From positions 1,004,071-1,068,070 of the forward strand of contig NZ_CH724149.1 of assembly GCF_000153185.1 (NCBI RefSeq): a stretch of DNA of 64,000 bases, in the 5' to 3' direction. Position numbers and translations under genes: made by a program. Shown here piece after piece: positions 54,642 through 64,000 of this stretch. Source of the DNA: Reinekea blandensis MED297 (lineage in GTDB: Bacteria; Pseudomonadota; Gammaproteobacteria; Pseudomonadales; Natronospirillaceae). Below the pieces are notes generated by a model. It was not told the DNA's origin. It ran no database searches and saw only the letters and a list, made by a program, of their open reading frames with translations. Every line of letters starts with the position of its first letter. The first letter of the stretch is position 1.

Positions 54642-56326
54642 AAGCGGTCTTCTTCAGAAGCGTTAAGTGGAAAGGTGAGCGTCACACCGGCGCCACCGTG
54701 ATTCAGGTTTTTATAGTCAATGTTACCGCCAATTCGAATAGCGCGTTCTGCCATGATGTCTAAACCGTAGTGCATGGGTTTAGTCAGCGTCTCACCGAAA
54801 CCGATGCCGTCATCGTTAATCGTTACCTGAAGGGTATTCGATGGCAGCCGTTTCATCGACACAACAGCGTTCTCCGCCTTGGCGTGTTTTACGACGTTTG
54901 TTATGGCTTCGCGAATGACGTGCATGCAGTGAATCTCCTGACTGGGTGTCAGGGTTTCCGGCCAGTTATCTTCGATGTAGAGATGAATCTGACAGTTGGG
55001 CGACATCCGGTTCACGTCATCAATGGCGGCTTTGACCGACGGCAACAGCCCGGGTTCGTCCAGCTGTGATCGGAAGGTGACCAACAGTTCCCGAAGTTTG
55101 CGATAACTGGAGTTCAGCCCGTCGCGCAGTTCATCAATGATGCTGTTCAGTGTCTCCTCATCGGCTTGTCGCTCACGCAGTTTGACCAGTCGAACCACCT
55201 GAATTTTCAGATAACTGAGTTGTTGTGCCAACGAGTCGTGCAGTTCTCGGGCGATGGAAGAGCGTTCGTTTAACAGGGCGATTCGGTTCTCGTGGTCATA
55301 AGCCCCCATGCGGCTGATGGCATTGTCAAACAGGTCGCTGACGGTTTGCAGGAGTTGTTTTTGCCAAGCGGTTAAACCGTTACGTTGTTCGCAAATCAGA
55401 TAAGATTGATCCGCGTCGCAACGGACGACATAGCCTTGGGGCGATGTTTCATACATTTGCTGATGCCAGTTGATCGAATGCTCCGGACAGATCAACCGCA
55501 GCTCTTCGACGGACTGGTGTTTCAGCGCCGTAATGTCGGGTTTTTCCGTGCTCAGTCGTTGGCTGAGAGTGAACAGGAATTCCAGAATCCGATTGTTTCG
55601 GGACAGTTCCGCAGTCTGTTCCTGAATGGTGGACTCCAACGATCCATGCACTTGGGAAATTTCATCGGCCATGCGGTTCAACGTCGAGGCCAGGCGCCCG
55701 AACTCATCTCGCCCCTGAAAATCTACCCGCGCCGATCGGTCTCCCCGGCCAATGCGATGCACCGTTCTGATTAAGCGTTGTAAAGGCAACACCACCCGAC
55801 GGTTAATGATGATGGCAAACAGGATGGCGGCCAACAGAGACAGCAGAGTAATCAGGATTTGTTGTTCGCGCAGGTTCTGAACTTTGTTTTCCGACCAGCT
55901 TTCCAGTTGCGCCACCATGGTATCGATGTCTTCAACAAAGGCATCGACCTCTTGCAGGTAGATCTCCGGTGTTTCAATGGCCGCTGTATGCATTTGCTCA
56001 AAGCGTTGCTCAACGGTGGAAAACGCGGCGGTTAAGTGTGGGTGATCGGATGGAATCTGTCCCTTCAATGCCGCGGAGGTTAAGCGTTCTTCAAAGGTGT
56101 CCAGCAGCGAGGCGATGTGTTCCTGAGGCGCATCCTGTTCAAGCAGATAAGCAATGCGATAGGACTGCATGCGCAAAGAACCCGATAGGTTTACGGCTTT
56201 GGCATCGCCCGACAACACAGTGGTCATCCACAGGGTATAGAGACCGGACACCGCCGCAAGGGCGGCCAGGGTGATCAGTCCGATGATCAGCAAGCTGGCA
56301 ACAGGGTAACGGGCAAATTTCAACAT
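54638..56326 (-). CDS. narX: Nitrate/nitrite sensor histidine kinase NarX
   Basis: 562 residues. Between two membrane helices lies a periplasmic four-helix domain with the P-box N-L-S-G-S-L-R-M-Q-S-Y-R, the nitrate-binding motif of NarX/NarQ. HAMP follows the second helix, then a GAF-like region, the HisKA_3 phosphoacceptor I-A-R-E-L-H-D-S-L-A-Q-Q-L-S and an HATPase domain (N-V-V-K-H-A, D-D-G-I-G-F-G). First gene of narX-narL-moeA and divergent from napE. Confidence 0.95.
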   Translation of the reverse strand: MLKFARYPVASLLIIGLITLAALAAVSGLYTLWMTTVLSGDAKAVNLSGSLRMQSYRIAYLLEQDAPQEHIASLLDTFEERLTSAALKGQIPSDHPHLTAAFSTVEQRFEQMHTAAIETPEIYLQEVDAFVEDIDTMVAQLESWSENKVQNLREQQILITLLSLLAAILFAIIINRRVVLPLQRLIRTVHRIGRGDRSARVDFQGRDEFGRLASTLNRMADEISQVHGSLESTIQEQTAELSRNNRILEFLFTLSQRLSTEKPDITALKHQSVEELRLICPEHSINWHQQMYETSPQGYVVRCDADQSYLICEQRNGLTAWQKQLLQTVSDLFDNAISRMGAYDHENRIALLNERSSIARELHDSLAQQLSYLKIQVVRLVKLRERQADEETLNSIIDELRDGLNSSYRKLRELLVTFRSQLDEPGLLPSVKAAIDDVNRMSPNCQIHLYIEDNWPETLTPSQEIHCMHVIREAITNVVKHAKAENAVVSMKRLPSNTLQVTINDDGIGFGETLTKPMHYGLDIMAERAIRIGGNIDYKNLNHGGAGVTLTFPLNASEEDRL

Positions 56327-56377
56327 GCACTCAGTTTACTCTAATCCAAGGGCCGCTTCAGCGTAACTCATCTGAGG

Positions 56378-56441
56378 TTGATGCTGAACAATGGGGGTAC
56401 CTCCTCAGTGGTACGCAACCGTTCTCCGGGGTGACTACTAT
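56378..56441 (+). promoter_or_regulatory. nap operon promoter with FNR and NarL sites
   Basis: TTGATGCTGAACAA (56378-56391) is an FNR/Anr site with one change from TTGATnnnnATCAA. TACCTCC-TC-AGTGGTA (56398-56413) is an inverted heptamer pair with 2-bp spacing, the NarL/NarP 7-2-7 pattern. TACTAT (56436-56441) is a candidate -10. With a start near 56448 the centres lie at about -64 and -43. E. coli napF has them near -64.5 and -44.5. narX reads away on the other strand and may share the sites. Confidence 0.65.
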
Positions 56442-56481
56442 GGCCTCATAACAATTCCTTTACATAAAACAGGTGGCAAAT

Positions 56482-56622
56482 ATGTCTGATTCTCAGCGTG
56501 AAAAATCCAGTGAGCTGAAGATGTTTCTGTTTATCGTGGTGTTTCTGTTCCCGTTTCTGACTGTGGTTCTGGTTGGCGGTTACGGTTTTGCCATCTGGAT
56601 GTCACAGCTACTGTTTGGTTGA
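56482..56622 (+). CDS. napE: NapE, small membrane protein of the nap operon
   Basis: 46 residues, mostly one membrane helix (F-L-F-I-V-V-F-L-F-P-F-L-T-V) followed by G-G-Y-G-F-A-I-W-M, the NapE family pattern. Its role is not well defined. First gene of napEFDABC; AGGTGG lies upstream of the ATG. Confidence 0.88.
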   Translation: MSDSQREKSSELKMFLFIVVFLFPFLTVVLVGGYGFAIWMSQLLFG

Positions 56623-56635
56623 TCGGACGCGCGCT

Positions 56636-57184
56636 ATGGGACTACAGACCGCAACCAGTCGACGAGGCCTGTTTCGCTCCTTGGCGTCACAGGCCAGCGG
56701 CCGTGCGTCGCCGACACCGGTGCTGCGTCCGCCGGGCGCCTTGCCTGAGAGCGCCTTTGTTGACCAGTGCACACGCTGTGGCGAGTGCCAGGTTGCCTGC
56801 CCGGAAGCCATCATCGTACGTGGAGATGGCGGCTTTCCCGAACTGTCTTTTCAGAACAATGCATGCATTGGCTGCGGCGACTGCGTGGAGGCCTGTGAAC
56901 CGGGTGCATTGCAGTCAGATGCAGACCCCTGGCCGGTCGGCCAATGGCAGGTCAATGACCAATGCCTGCCGCAGCAGGGCGTCAGCTGTCGCTCTTGTCA
57001 GGATGCCTGTGAAACCAGCGCCATCCGCTTTCCGATGACCAGCGCGGTGCCCAGTCCGGAACTGGATGCCAGCCAGTGCACAGCCTGTGGCGCTTGCGTC
57101 TCGGTGTGCCCAACCGATGCGATTGCCATTCAACCCGTTAACCAAACGTCTAATGAGAGAGTGCAACATGAAGAATGCCGTTAA
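56636..57184 (+). CDS. napF: NapF, iron-sulfur protein of periplasmic nitrate reductase
   Basis: 182 residues, cytoplasmic. Three ferredoxin-type cysteine motifs are intact: C-T-R-C-G-E-C-Q-V-A-C-P, C-I-G-C-G-D-C-V-E-A-C and C-T-A-C-G-A-C-V-S-V-C-P. An extra C-R-S-C-Q-D-A-C gives further cluster ligands. NapF is thought to help assemble or activate cytoplasmic NapA. It starts 13 bp after napE and overlaps napD by 17 bp. Confidence 0.93.
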   Translation: MGLQTATSRRGLFRSLASQASGRASPTPVLRPPGALPESAFVDQCTRCGECQVACPEAIIVRGDGGFPELSFQNNACIGCGDCVEACEPGALQSDADPWPVGQWQVNDQCLPQQGVSCRSCQDACETSAIRFPMTSAVPSPELDASQCTACGACVSVCPTDAIAIQPVNQTSNERVQHEECR

Positions 57185-57500
57185 GGTCACGCCCCGCCAG
57201 GAGGAGGAACACATCGTCAGTGTCATTGTGCATGTGTTACCCGAGCATCGGCTCTCCGTCATACAGGGCATGGCGCAGCTCACTGGTGTTGAAATTGTCG
57301 CGGACGACGCGCAAGGCAAAAGTGTCTTGCTGATCAGCGCCCCGACCGCCCGAGAAGTGATGGTCCAGATTGAAATCATCCAGGCGATGGACGGCGTGTT
57401 GAGCGCCGCCATGATCGCCCATCACACCGAATCAGCCGATTCCCTGAACGAAACCATTGAGACACCCGAGGGCCTGACAGTTCAGGTCGCGGAACAATAA
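57168..57500 (+). CDS. napD: NapD, chaperone for NapA export
   Basis: 110 residues from ATG 57168 (GAGAG upstream). NapD binds the twin-arginine signal peptide of NapA and holds it until the cofactor is inserted. The family shape ([12 protein letters not shown]... with G-V-E-I near the middle) is visible. An ATG at 57153 is an alternative. Overlaps napF and is 17 bp before napA. Confidence 0.9.
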   Translation: MKNAVKVTPRQEEEHIVSVIVHVLPEHRLSVIQGMAQLTGVEIVADDAQGKSVLLISAPTAREVMVQIEIIQAMDGVLSAAMIAHHTESADSLNETIETPEGLTVQVAEQ

Positions 57501-57517
57501 TAACAGGAGAAACAGAT

Positions 57518-60013
57518 ATGAAACTGACCCGTCGAGACGTGGTAAAAGCACAGGCCGCTGCCGCTGCTGCCTCGGTCGCCGGTATCTCACTGCCAACTCA
57601 GGCCACTAACCTGATTGCCAGCAGTGAAGATAACCGGATCCAATGGGATAAGGCGCCGTGCCGGTTCTGCGGTACCGGGTGCTCTGTGTCCGTGGGTACC
57701 AAGAAAGGCAAAGTCGTGGCCACCCATGGTGATCAGCTCGCGCCGGTTAACCGCGGACTGAACTGCATTAAGGGCTATTTTCTGGCCAAAATCCTATACG
57801 GCCGGGATCGTCTGACCCAGCCAATGCTGCGTAAACGCAATGGAAAATACGACAAAAACGGAGAGTTTACGCCGGTCAGCTGGGATGAAGCGTTCGACAT
57901 CATGGCTGAAAAGTGGAAAGCCACATTAAAAGCCAAAGGACCGGATGCGCTGGGCATGTTTGGCTCGGGTCAGTGGACGGTTTGGGAAGGGTACGCGGCC
58001 TCCAAATTAATGAAAGCGGGTTTCCGCACCAATAACATTGAACCCAACGCTCGCCACTGCATGGCGTCAGCCGTTGCTGGTTTCATCCGCACCTTTGGTA
58101 TTGATGAGCCAATGGGTTGTTACGACGATCTGGAGCATGCCGATGCATTTGTTCTCTGGGGTTCGAACATGGCCGAGATGCATCCGATACTGTGGACACG
58201 TTTGACCGACCGTCGTCTGTCGTATCCGCATGTGAAAGTGGCGGTACTGTCGACCTTTGAGCATCGCAGTTTCGATCTGGCCGATATCCCGATGGTTTTT
58301 AAACCACAAACCGACCTGATCATCGCAAACGCCATTGCGAACTACATTATCCAGAACAATAAAGTTAACACCGACTTTGTTCGTCAGCACGTGAACTTCC
58401 GAAAAGGAATGACAGACATTGGCTACGGTTTGCGACCTGAACACCCGCTGGAGCAGAAAGCTAAAAATGCGGCCAAAGCCGGCGCGTCTGAAGGCATCGA
58501 CTTCGATACTTACGCAGCTTACGTAGCGGATTACACTCTGGAATACGCGGCACAGGAGTCGGGTGTTCCTCTGAACCGGTTGCAGGAACTGGCTGAACTG
58601 TATGCCGATCCGAACCGCAAGGTGATGTCGTTGTGGACCATGGGCGTCAATCAGCACACCCGCGGTGTCTGGATGAACAACCTGATTTATAACCTGCACC
58701 TGCTCACCGGTAAAATTTCTGAACCCGGCAACAGTCCGTTCTCATTGACCGGCCAGCCCAGCGCCTGTGGTACCGCGCGGGAAGTCGGTACCTTTGCGCA
58801 TCGTCTGCCGGCGGATCTGGTCGTGGCCAATGAAAAACACCGTCGCTTTGCCGAAGACATCTGGCGGATTCCGGAGGGCATTATTCCGGGCAAAGTGGGT
58901 GCTCATGCCGTGCTGCACAACCGCTTGCTGAAAGATGGCGATATGAACTGCTATTGGGTTCAGGTGAACAATAATATGCAGGCTGCACCGAACATGAACG
59001 AAGAAACCTATCCGGGCTATCGCAACCCGGATAACTTCATCGTCGTATCTGATGCTTACCCAACGGTCACCTGCGAAGCGGCTGACTTGATTCTGCCAAC
59101 GGCCATGTGGGTCGAAAAAGAAGGTGCCTACGGAAACGCTGAACGTCGTACTCAGTTCTGGTATCAGCTGACTCAGGCACCTGGTGAAGCGAAATCGGAC
59201 CTGTGGCAGTTGATGGAGTTTTCCAAACGTTTCCTGACGGATGAAGTCTGGCCGCAGGACATTCTGGATGCCAATCCGGATTATCGCGGACGCACGCTCT
59301 TCGATGTGCTGTACCGCAATGGCAATGTCGATCGGTTTGGTATGGACGAAGTCAATAAAGACTACGGCAACCATGAGTCAGAAGACTTTGGCTTCTATGT
59401 GCAGAAAGGTTTATTCGAAGAGTACGCCCAGTTTGGTCGGGACCATGGGCATGACTTGGCACCGTTTGAACGTTATCACGAAACCCGTGGTCTGCGCTGG
59501 CCCGTCGTGAATGGTAAGGAAACGCAATGGCGTTATCGCGAAGGGTATGACCCCTATGTCGAGCCGGGTCGTGGCGTTCAGTTTTACGGCAAGCCCGACG
59601 GTCGCGCGATTATCTTTGCGTTGCCTTATGAGCCACCGGCGGAAAGCCCGGACGATGAATACGACCTGTGGTTGTCGACCGGTCGGGTGCTTGAGCATTG
59701 GCACTCCGGGTCGATGACTCAACGGGTTCCGGAGCTTTACAAAGCGGTGCCGGATGCACTCTGTTACATGCATCCGGAGGATGCGCGCGAGCGTGGTCTG
59801 CGACGCGGCGATGAAATCAAAGTCACTTCACGACGTGGAGAAATCCGCACACGTGTGGAAACCCGTGGCCGGAACAAGCCGCCAAAAGGTTTGGTCTTCG
59901 TTCCCTGGTTTGATGCGTCACAGCTGATTAACAAATGCACACTCGATGCCATCGATCCGATATCCAAGCAGACCGACTTCAAAAAGTGTGCGGTCAAAAT
60001 TGCGAAAGCCTAA
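57518..60013 (+). CDS. napA: Periplasmic nitrate reductase catalytic subunit NapA
   Basis: Reduces nitrate to nitrite in the periplasm. 831 residues. The twin-arginine signal is T-R-R-D-V-V-K with an Ala-rich h-region, cut near residue 29. The [4Fe-4S] ligands are in C-R-F-C-G-T-G-C followed by a fourth Cys in G-L-N-C-I-K-G. The molybdenum-binding Cys is in A-R-H-C-M-A-S-A. The bis-MGD-binding domains fill the rest. Length equals that of E. coli NapA (828). Confidence 0.98.
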   Translation: MKLTRRDVVKAQAAAAAASVAGISLPTQATNLIASSEDNRIQWDKAPCRFCGTGCSVSVGTKKGKVVATHGDQLAPVNRGLNCIKGYFLAKILYGRDRLTQPMLRKRNGKYDKNGEFTPVSWDEAFDIMAEKWKATLKAKGPDALGMFGSGQWTVWEGYAASKLMKAGFRTNNIEPNARHCMASAVAGFIRTFGIDEPMGCYDDLEHADAFVLWGSNMAEMHPILWTRLTDRRLSYPHVKVAVLSTFEHRSFDLADIPMVFKPQTDLIIANAIANYIIQNNKVNTDFVRQHVNFRKGMTDIGYGLRPEHPLEQKAKNAAKAGASEGIDFDTYAAYVADYTLEYAAQESGVPLNRLQELAELYADPNRKVMSLWTMGVNQHTRGVWMNNLIYNLHLLTGKISEPGNSPFSLTGQPSACGTAREVGTFAHRLPADLVVANEKHRRFAEDIWRIPEGIIPGKVGAHAVLHNRLLKDGDMNCYWVQVNNNMQAAPNMNEETYPGYRNPDNFIVVSDAYPTVTCEAADLILPTAMWVEKEGAYGNAERRTQFWYQLTQAPGEAKSDLWQLMEFSKRFLTDEVWPQDILDANPDYRGRTLFDVLYRNGNVDRFGMDEVNKDYGNHESEDFGFYVQKGLFEEYAQFGRDHGHDLAPFERYHETRGLRWPVVNGKETQWRYREGYDPYVEPGRGVQFYGKPDGRAIIFALPYEPPAESPDDEYDLWLSTGRVLEHWHSGSMTQRVPELYKAVPDALCYMHPEDARERGLRRGDEIKVTSRRGEIRTRVETRGRNKPPKGLVFVPWFDASQLINKCTLDAIDPISKQTDFKKCAVKIAKA

Positions 60014-60023
60014 GGAGAACATC

Positions 60024-60476
60024 ATGAAAAAACTGTTAGCTCTGTTCAGTCTGCTCGCGGTGTTCACTTTGGCCGCTGCCGAACCTCAGGTCGCCAACCT
60101 GCGCGGCCCGCTGGACTTGACCGAAGAAGAGGAAGCACCTCGCATGGCGCGGGAAGTGAACGATGACATCCGCACCGACCGCGATTATCCCATGGCGGCC
60201 CCGACGATCCCGCATAAGATCGACGGCTATCAGATTGATCTGAAAGCCAATAAGTGCCTGAGCTGTCATAACCGGCAGCGGGTCGAGGAATCTCAGGCGG
60301 TGATGGTATCGGTGACGCACTTTATGAACCGGGATGGCAACTTCCTCGCAGATGTCTCGCCGAATCGATACTTCTGTACGCAGTGCCATGCCTCACAGCT
60401 CGATGTGGATCCGCTGATCGACAATGATTTTGTCAGCATGGATGAACTGTTCGATCGTGCTGCCGAAAGCCACTAA
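60024..60476 (+). CDS. napB: NapB, dihaem cytochrome c subunit
   Basis: 150 residues with a signal peptide cut near A-A-A-E-P. Two haem sites C-L-S-C-H and C-T-Q-C-H and two distal His candidates in S-V-T-H and I-P-H are visible. It passes electrons from NapC to NapA. AAGGAG precedes the ATG; 10 bp after napA. Haem attachment genes (ccm) are not in the window. Confidence 0.95.
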   Translation: MKKLLALFSLLAVFTLAAAEPQVANLRGPLDLTEEEEAPRMAREVNDDIRTDRDYPMAAPTIPHKIDGYQIDLKANKCLSCHNRQRVEESQAVMVSVTHFMNRDGNFLADVSPNRYFCTQCHASQLDVDPLIDNDFVSMDELFDRAAESH

Positions 60477-60486
60477 GGAGTCCGCT

Positions 60487-61089
60487 ATGTGGAGTCGAAT
60501 GAAACAAGGGTTGGCTCGGGCCTGGAATGTTCTGGCCAAACCCTCAGTGCATTACTCGTTGGGATTTCTGACGCTGGGTGGCTTTGTGGCCGGCATTATT
60601 TTCTGGGGTGGTTTCAACACCGCCTTAGAGGCCGCCAACACCGAAGAGTTTTGCATCAGTTGCCACGAAATGCGCGAGAACGTGTATGTCGAGTTGCAGG
60701 AAACCATTCACTGGTCGAATCGCTCCGGTGTCCGGGCGACCTGTTCAGACTGTCACGTGCCGCACGACTGGACCTACAAGATTGCCCGTAAAATGCAGGC
60801 GTCCAAAGAAGTCTGGGGTAAAATTTTCGGGACGATTAACACGCCTGAAAAATTTGAGGCCAAACGGCGAACGTTGGCTGAGCATGAGTGGGCCCGCTTG
60901 AAGAAAAACGATTCTCTGGAATGTCGTAACTGTCACCAGTTTGAATCGATGGACTTCACAGCGCAAAGCCAGCGTGCCGCAGAGCAACACAGCACGGCGT
61001 TGGCCAGTGGTGAGAAGACCTGTATTGATTGTCACAAGGGCATCGCGCATCACCTGCCCGACATGACCGGCGTGCCCGGTTGGGAGTAA
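60487..61089 (+). CDS. napC: NapC, tetrahaem quinol dehydrogenase
   Basis: 200 residues. One N-terminal membrane helix ([17 protein letters not shown]) anchors a periplasmic domain with four c-type haem motifs: C-I-S-C-H, C-S-D-C-H, C-R-N-C-H and C-I-D-C-H. NapC/NirT family; oxidises membrane quinol and reduces NapB. AAGGAG lies in the gap to napB. Last gene of the operon; no napGH. Confidence 0.96.
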   Translation: MWSRMKQGLARAWNVLAKPSVHYSLGFLTLGGFVAGIIFWGGFNTALEAANTEEFCISCHEMRENVYVELQETIHWSNRSGVRATCSDCHVPHDWTYKIARKMQASKEVWGKIFGTINTPEKFEAKRRTLAEHEWARLKKNDSLECRNCHQFESMDFTAQSQRAAEQHSTALASGEKTCIDCHKGIAHHLPDMTGVPGWE

Positions 61090-61106
61090 CCGAGCGTGTC
61101 CTGATA

Positions 61107-61133
61107 AAAACCCGGGCTTGTCCCGGGTTTTTT
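61107..61133 (+). terminator. Rho-independent terminator of the nap operon
   Basis: AAACCCGGG-CTTGT-CCCGGGTTT with further T residues, 18 bp after napC. Confidence 0.9.
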
Positions 61134-61204
61134 ATGCGCTTGATGGGCTGTGCGGGTTGCCTGCAACATCGTACAATGCATTTTTTTGACAGAAGATCGT
61201 GATG

Positions 61205-61684
61205 ATGACCATTCAAGCCGATACCGTTGTTGAGTTTCACTACATGCTCAGTGAAGGCGAGCGTCAGATAGAAAGCAGCCAGGGCGGCGATCCGATGCTG
61301 ATTCTCTGTGGCCACAAAAACAGCTTGCCAGCGCTGGAAGATGCCATGATGGGTAAAGTGGCCGGCGACACCTTCAGCGTGACGTTACCGCCAGAAAAAG
61401 CCTATGGCAGCCGCCGCGAAGACAGCATGCAACGGATCCCGATTAAACATCTGCAAGGCGCTAAACGCTGGAAGCCGGGTATGTTGGCCTGGGTGCAGAC
61501 GGATCAAGGTAACCGTCAGGTAACCGTTGTCAAAGTGGGTAAGTTTAACGCCGACTGTGATACCAATCATCCGCTAGCCGGTATGACACTGACGTTTGAT
61601 GTTGAGATCGTGTCTGTTCGTGATGCGACAGCCAGTGAACTGCAGCACGGGCATGCGCACGGTCGAGGCGGTGTTGAACACTGA
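61205..61684 (+). CDS. FKBP-type peptidyl-prolyl isomerase (SlyD-like)
   Basis: About 159 residues. The FKBP half-domains (V-V-E-F-H-Y-M-L near the start, V-T-L-P-P-E-K-A-Y-G) flank an inserted flap domain as in SlyD. The C-terminus is short and has only a few histidines (H-G-H-A-H-G), not the long metal-binding tail of E. coli SlyD. GTG 61199 and ATGs at 61202 and 61205 are possible starts. Role: slow folding or chaperone, perhaps metal delivery (inference). Confidence 0.88.
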   Translation: MTIQADTVVEFHYMLSEGERQIESSQGGDPMLILCGHKNSLPALEDAMMGKVAGDTFSVTLPPEKAYGSRREDSMQRIPIKHLQGAKRWKPGMLAWVQTDQGNRQVTVVKVGKFNADCDTNHPLAGMTLTFDVEIVSVRDATASELQHGHAHGRGGVEH

Positions 61685-61878
61685 TCTTATGAACCCGGCA
61701 CCGGCAACGAAATAGGTCTTGGCCTGTTTAGTTATCGCCCAATAAACACTTGCAAGTTAATAATGCCCGTTCACGTCGATGAACGGCCCAACTCGCAACA
61801 GAAACTCATTCACCCTGTACAGGCCAGGGTGAAACTCCATAGAATCGATTCTTTCTTTCAGAATTTTCAGGAACGCTT

Positions 61879-63660
61879 ATGTCTTTGACTGCACAGCGAT
61901 TGGGCCAGATCCGTGAGGTGATGGCGCAGCAGAACCTGGACGCCTTTGTGCTGTCCACTTTCGATGAATACCTCAATGAATACGTTCCCGAGCGTAACAA
62001 GCGTTTGCAATGGCTTACCGGGTTTACCGGGTCGGCCGGCGCCGCCGTCATCCTGCGCGACTCAGCGGCCATGTTTGTCGATGGTCGATACACCGTTCAG
62101 GTACGCCAGCAGGTGGATGCAGAGCAGTTTGCCTATCACCATCTGATCGAAGAACCCTACGCGCAATGGCTATCCGAACAGCTGTCAGCCGGTCAGCGAG
62201 TGGGGCTCGACAGTCGCATGTTTAATCTGGACACCTACGAGACGCTGGAAACGACCCTGAGTAAACGGGACATTGCGCTGGTGCCACTCAATGAACACCC
62301 CGTTGATGCGGTTTGGCAAGATCGACCTGAAGAGTCGATCCGTACCGGGATGGTGTTACCCGAAACGTACACCGGCGTCAGCAGTGCTGAGAAGCGACAA
62401 CAGATCGCTCAGCAGTTATCGACACAGAATGTCGACGCGGCATTGATTTTCGCACCGGATTCCGTTGCATGGCTGCTGAACATTCGCGGTCATGATATTC
62501 CGGCAACACCGGTCATACTGGGTTATGCCTTGCTGACCTCCGATGGGTCGGTGACCTGGTTTACCAATCCTGAAAAACTGCCGGAAGGGTTTTACGAGCA
62601 CGTCGGGACCGGCGTGACGGTGGTAAATGAAGCCGATGCTGCCGCTCACCTGGCTGCGTTTAACGGGCGTCGTGTGTTGGCCGATCCCAAAACGGCGAAC
62701 GCCTGGGCACAATTGACACTGAAAGAGCAGGGCGCAGAGCTGGTTGCCGGCAACGACCCGGTGCTGATCCCTAAAGCCTGTAAAAACCCGACCGAGCAAG
62801 AAGGTATGCGACAGGCACACATTCGCGATGGGGTTGCTGAAGTTAAGTTCCTTTGCTGGTTAGATCGGTCCGTTGCGTCCGGTGCTGAGCTGAATGAAGC
62901 CGCGCTTGCCGATCAGTTGTATCGCTTCCGTGCCGAACAGGATAAGTTTCAGGAAGTGTCGTTCGATACCATTTCTGCTGCCGGCTCCAATGCGGCCATG
63001 TGTCACTACAACCATATGAACGGTACTCCAGCTGAGTTGCCTGAACATGGCGTTTATCTGGTGGACAGTGGCGGTCAGTATCTCGACGGCACCACCGACA
63101 TTACCCGGACCGTCGCCATTGGCGAACCGGATGCAGAAATCCGTGAGCAGTTCACCCGGGTGTTAAAGGGTTACATCGCGCTTGAAACCGCACGTTTCCC
63201 GCACGGGACTACCGGTACCCAGCTCGATATTCTGGCCCGTCAGTATTTGTGGCAGGAAGGCTACGACTTTGACCACGGAACCGGGCACGGGGTTGGTGCT
63301 TTCCTGAGCGTACATGAAGGCCCGCAACGAATCTCCAAAGCCCTGAACCCGATCGCTTTGCAACCGGGCATGGTGGTCAGTAATGAGCCGGGCTTTTATA
63401 AAGCCGACGCTTACGGCATCCGGTGCGAAAACCTGATCATGGTCAAAGAAGCCCAGAACCTTCCGGGCAACGTGCCGATGCTGGAGTTTGAAGTACTGAC
63501 GCTGGCACCCTTCGATCTGCGATTGGTGGATGAAAAGTTACTGACCGATGGCGAAATCCAATGGTTGAACGCGTATCATCAGCGTGTTTATGACACCCTG
63601 GTGGATCGATTGGATGAGTCCGAACGACCGTGGTTGGAGCAGGCCACCCGTTCGCTTTAA
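61879..63660 (+). CDS. M24B family aminopeptidase P (Xaa-Pro aminopeptidase)
   Basis: 593 residues, the three-domain long form: two creatinase-like N-terminal domains and the C-terminal pita-bread catalytic domain. Metal ligands are visible in V-D-S-G-G-Q-Y-L-D-G-T-T-D-I-T-R (two Asp), G-H-G-V-G (His), N-E-P-G (Glu) and L-E-F-E-V-L (Glu). Removes an N-terminal residue before proline in the cytoplasm. Monocistronic, probably, with a hairpin GTCCGGC/GCCGGAC (63681-63703) after it. Confidence 0.95.
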   Translation: MSLTAQRLGQIREVMAQQNLDAFVLSTFDEYLNEYVPERNKRLQWLTGFTGSAGAAVILRDSAAMFVDGRYTVQVRQQVDAEQFAYHHLIEEPYAQWLSEQLSAGQRVGLDSRMFNLDTYETLETTLSKRDIALVPLNEHPVDAVWQDRPEESIRTGMVLPETYTGVSSAEKRQQIAQQLSTQNVDAALIFAPDSVAWLLNIRGHDIPATPVILGYALLTSDGSVTWFTNPEKLPEGFYEHVGTGVTVVNEADAAAHLAAFNGRRVLADPKTANAWAQLTLKEQGAELVAGNDPVLIPKACKNPTEQEGMRQAHIRDGVAEVKFLCWLDRSVASGAELNEAALADQLYRFRAEQDKFQEVSFDTISAAGSNAAMCHYNHMNGTPAELPEHGVYLVDSGGQYLDGTTDITRTVAIGEPDAEIREQFTRVLKGYIALETARFPHGTTGTQLDILARQYLWQEGYDFDHGTGHGVGAFLSVHEGPQRISKALNPIALQPGMVVSNEPGFYKADAYGIRCENLIMVKEAQNLPGNVPMLEFEVLTLAPFDLRLVDEKLLTDGEIQWLNAYHQRVYDTLVDRLDESERPWLEQATRSL

Positions 63661-63850
63661 ACTGAGCTTATCGTTGACGGGTCCGGCCGAGGTGTCGCCG
63701 GACTCGCCGTTTACCTGTAATCGGACTCATCTGGGTTCAGAAAAGGTTTTATCGGGCGACATAAAACTCAGTCGAATGAGACAATTCATCGCGCTATACT
63801 GCTGACGGGTCTATTCGGTATCGCCCGAATCGTTAACAAGGATGGTGTGT

Positions 63851-64000
63851 ATGACTCAGACTGCTAAACCCTTATTCTGGCGCGATTCGCGCATGCCTCA
63901 TATTGAACTTCGTCAAGTGACCGATGGTCGCCAGGTCTGTTACGCACCGCATAGCCACAGTCAATGGTCTCTGGGAGCCATTACCGATGGACAAAGCACC
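63851..64000 (+). CDS. AraC-type regulator, N-terminal fragment
   Basis: The first 50 residues are in the window and run off the right edge. The phrase V-C-Y-A-P-H-S-H-S-Q-W-S-L-G-A-I is the cupin-type ligand-binding start of a common AraC-family group. AAGGATG lies upstream of the ATG. The DNA-binding end is outside the window, so identity is provisional. A possible -10 TATACT lies 54 bp upstream. Confidence 0.65.
   Translation, partial: MTQTAKPLFWRDSRMPHIELRQVTDGRQVCYAPHSHSQWSLGAITDGQST

Overview
The window looks like the chromosome of a marine gammaproteobacterium of the Oceanospirillales / Saccharospirillum-Reinekea type. That is an inference from gene content: the mreBCD-maf-rng-yhdP order, an E1/E2 pyruvate dehydrogenase with three lipoyl domains, a HexR-centred sugar gene block, AcnD/PrpF-type propionate genes and periplasmic nitrate reductase. 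Coding density is high, no phage or plasmid genes were seen, and almost every gene could be assigned to a family.

Layout. 1-330: end of a gatCA operon read leftwards. 522-9789: cell-shape cluster mreB-mreC-mreD-maf-rng-yhdP-nitrilase. 9805-11836: three leftward accessory enzymes (NRDE protein, VOC protein, DUF1338). 12129-14186: galU and a divergent DegV-like protein. 14187-14789: a gene-free stretch with a 264-bp non-autonomous transposable element (MITE). 14790-19406: aceE-aceF. 19665-30659: a carbohydrate block with pyk and hexR leftwards, then glk, a 1077-residue homologue of the alpha/beta subunits of eukaryotic phosphorylase kinase, malQ and an orphan sugar-ABC ATPase rightwards. HexR-like palindromes lie before glk, before the ATPase and, far away, before gapA. 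30806-37724: a frame-broken DUF4032 gene, a TIGR01777 epimerase, an ABC exporter pair, queF, a membrane adenylate/guanylate cyclase and a nitroreductase. 37840-38330: tRNA-Ser and tRNA-Pro, followed by 83-bp tandem repeats that each carry a copy of the 3' end of the tRNA-Pro gene. 38546-46433: comEA, the methylcitrate operon (gntR-prpB-prpC-acnD-prpF) with two matched palindromic operators, and a carbonic anhydrase. 46536-52661: a nitrate-sensor-type chemoreceptor, gapA, a GGDEF/EAL protein with a spoiled GGDEF site, and a VTT-domain membrane protein. 52769-61089: narX-narL-moeA leftwards and napEFDABC rightwards from a shared control region whose FNR-NarL-promoter spacing resembles that of the E. 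coli nap operon. 61205-64000: an SlyD-like FKBP, an M24B aminopeptidase and the start of an AraC-type regulator.

How it works together. HexR probably coordinates glucose phosphorylation, maltodextrin handling, sugar ABC transport and glycolysis. PDH then feeds acetyl-CoA and the methylcitrate pathway removes propionyl-CoA. The nar/nap/moeA block joins nitrate sensing, molybdenum cofactor assembly and periplasmic nitrate reduction, and the nearby NIT-domain chemoreceptor may add nitrate taxis. The most unusual items are the bacterial phosphorylase-kinase-like protein in a glk-malQ operon, the tRNA-Pro 3'-end repeat array (similar in design to the rtT repeats of E. coli tyrT), an apparent AUC start of mreC, and the MITE.
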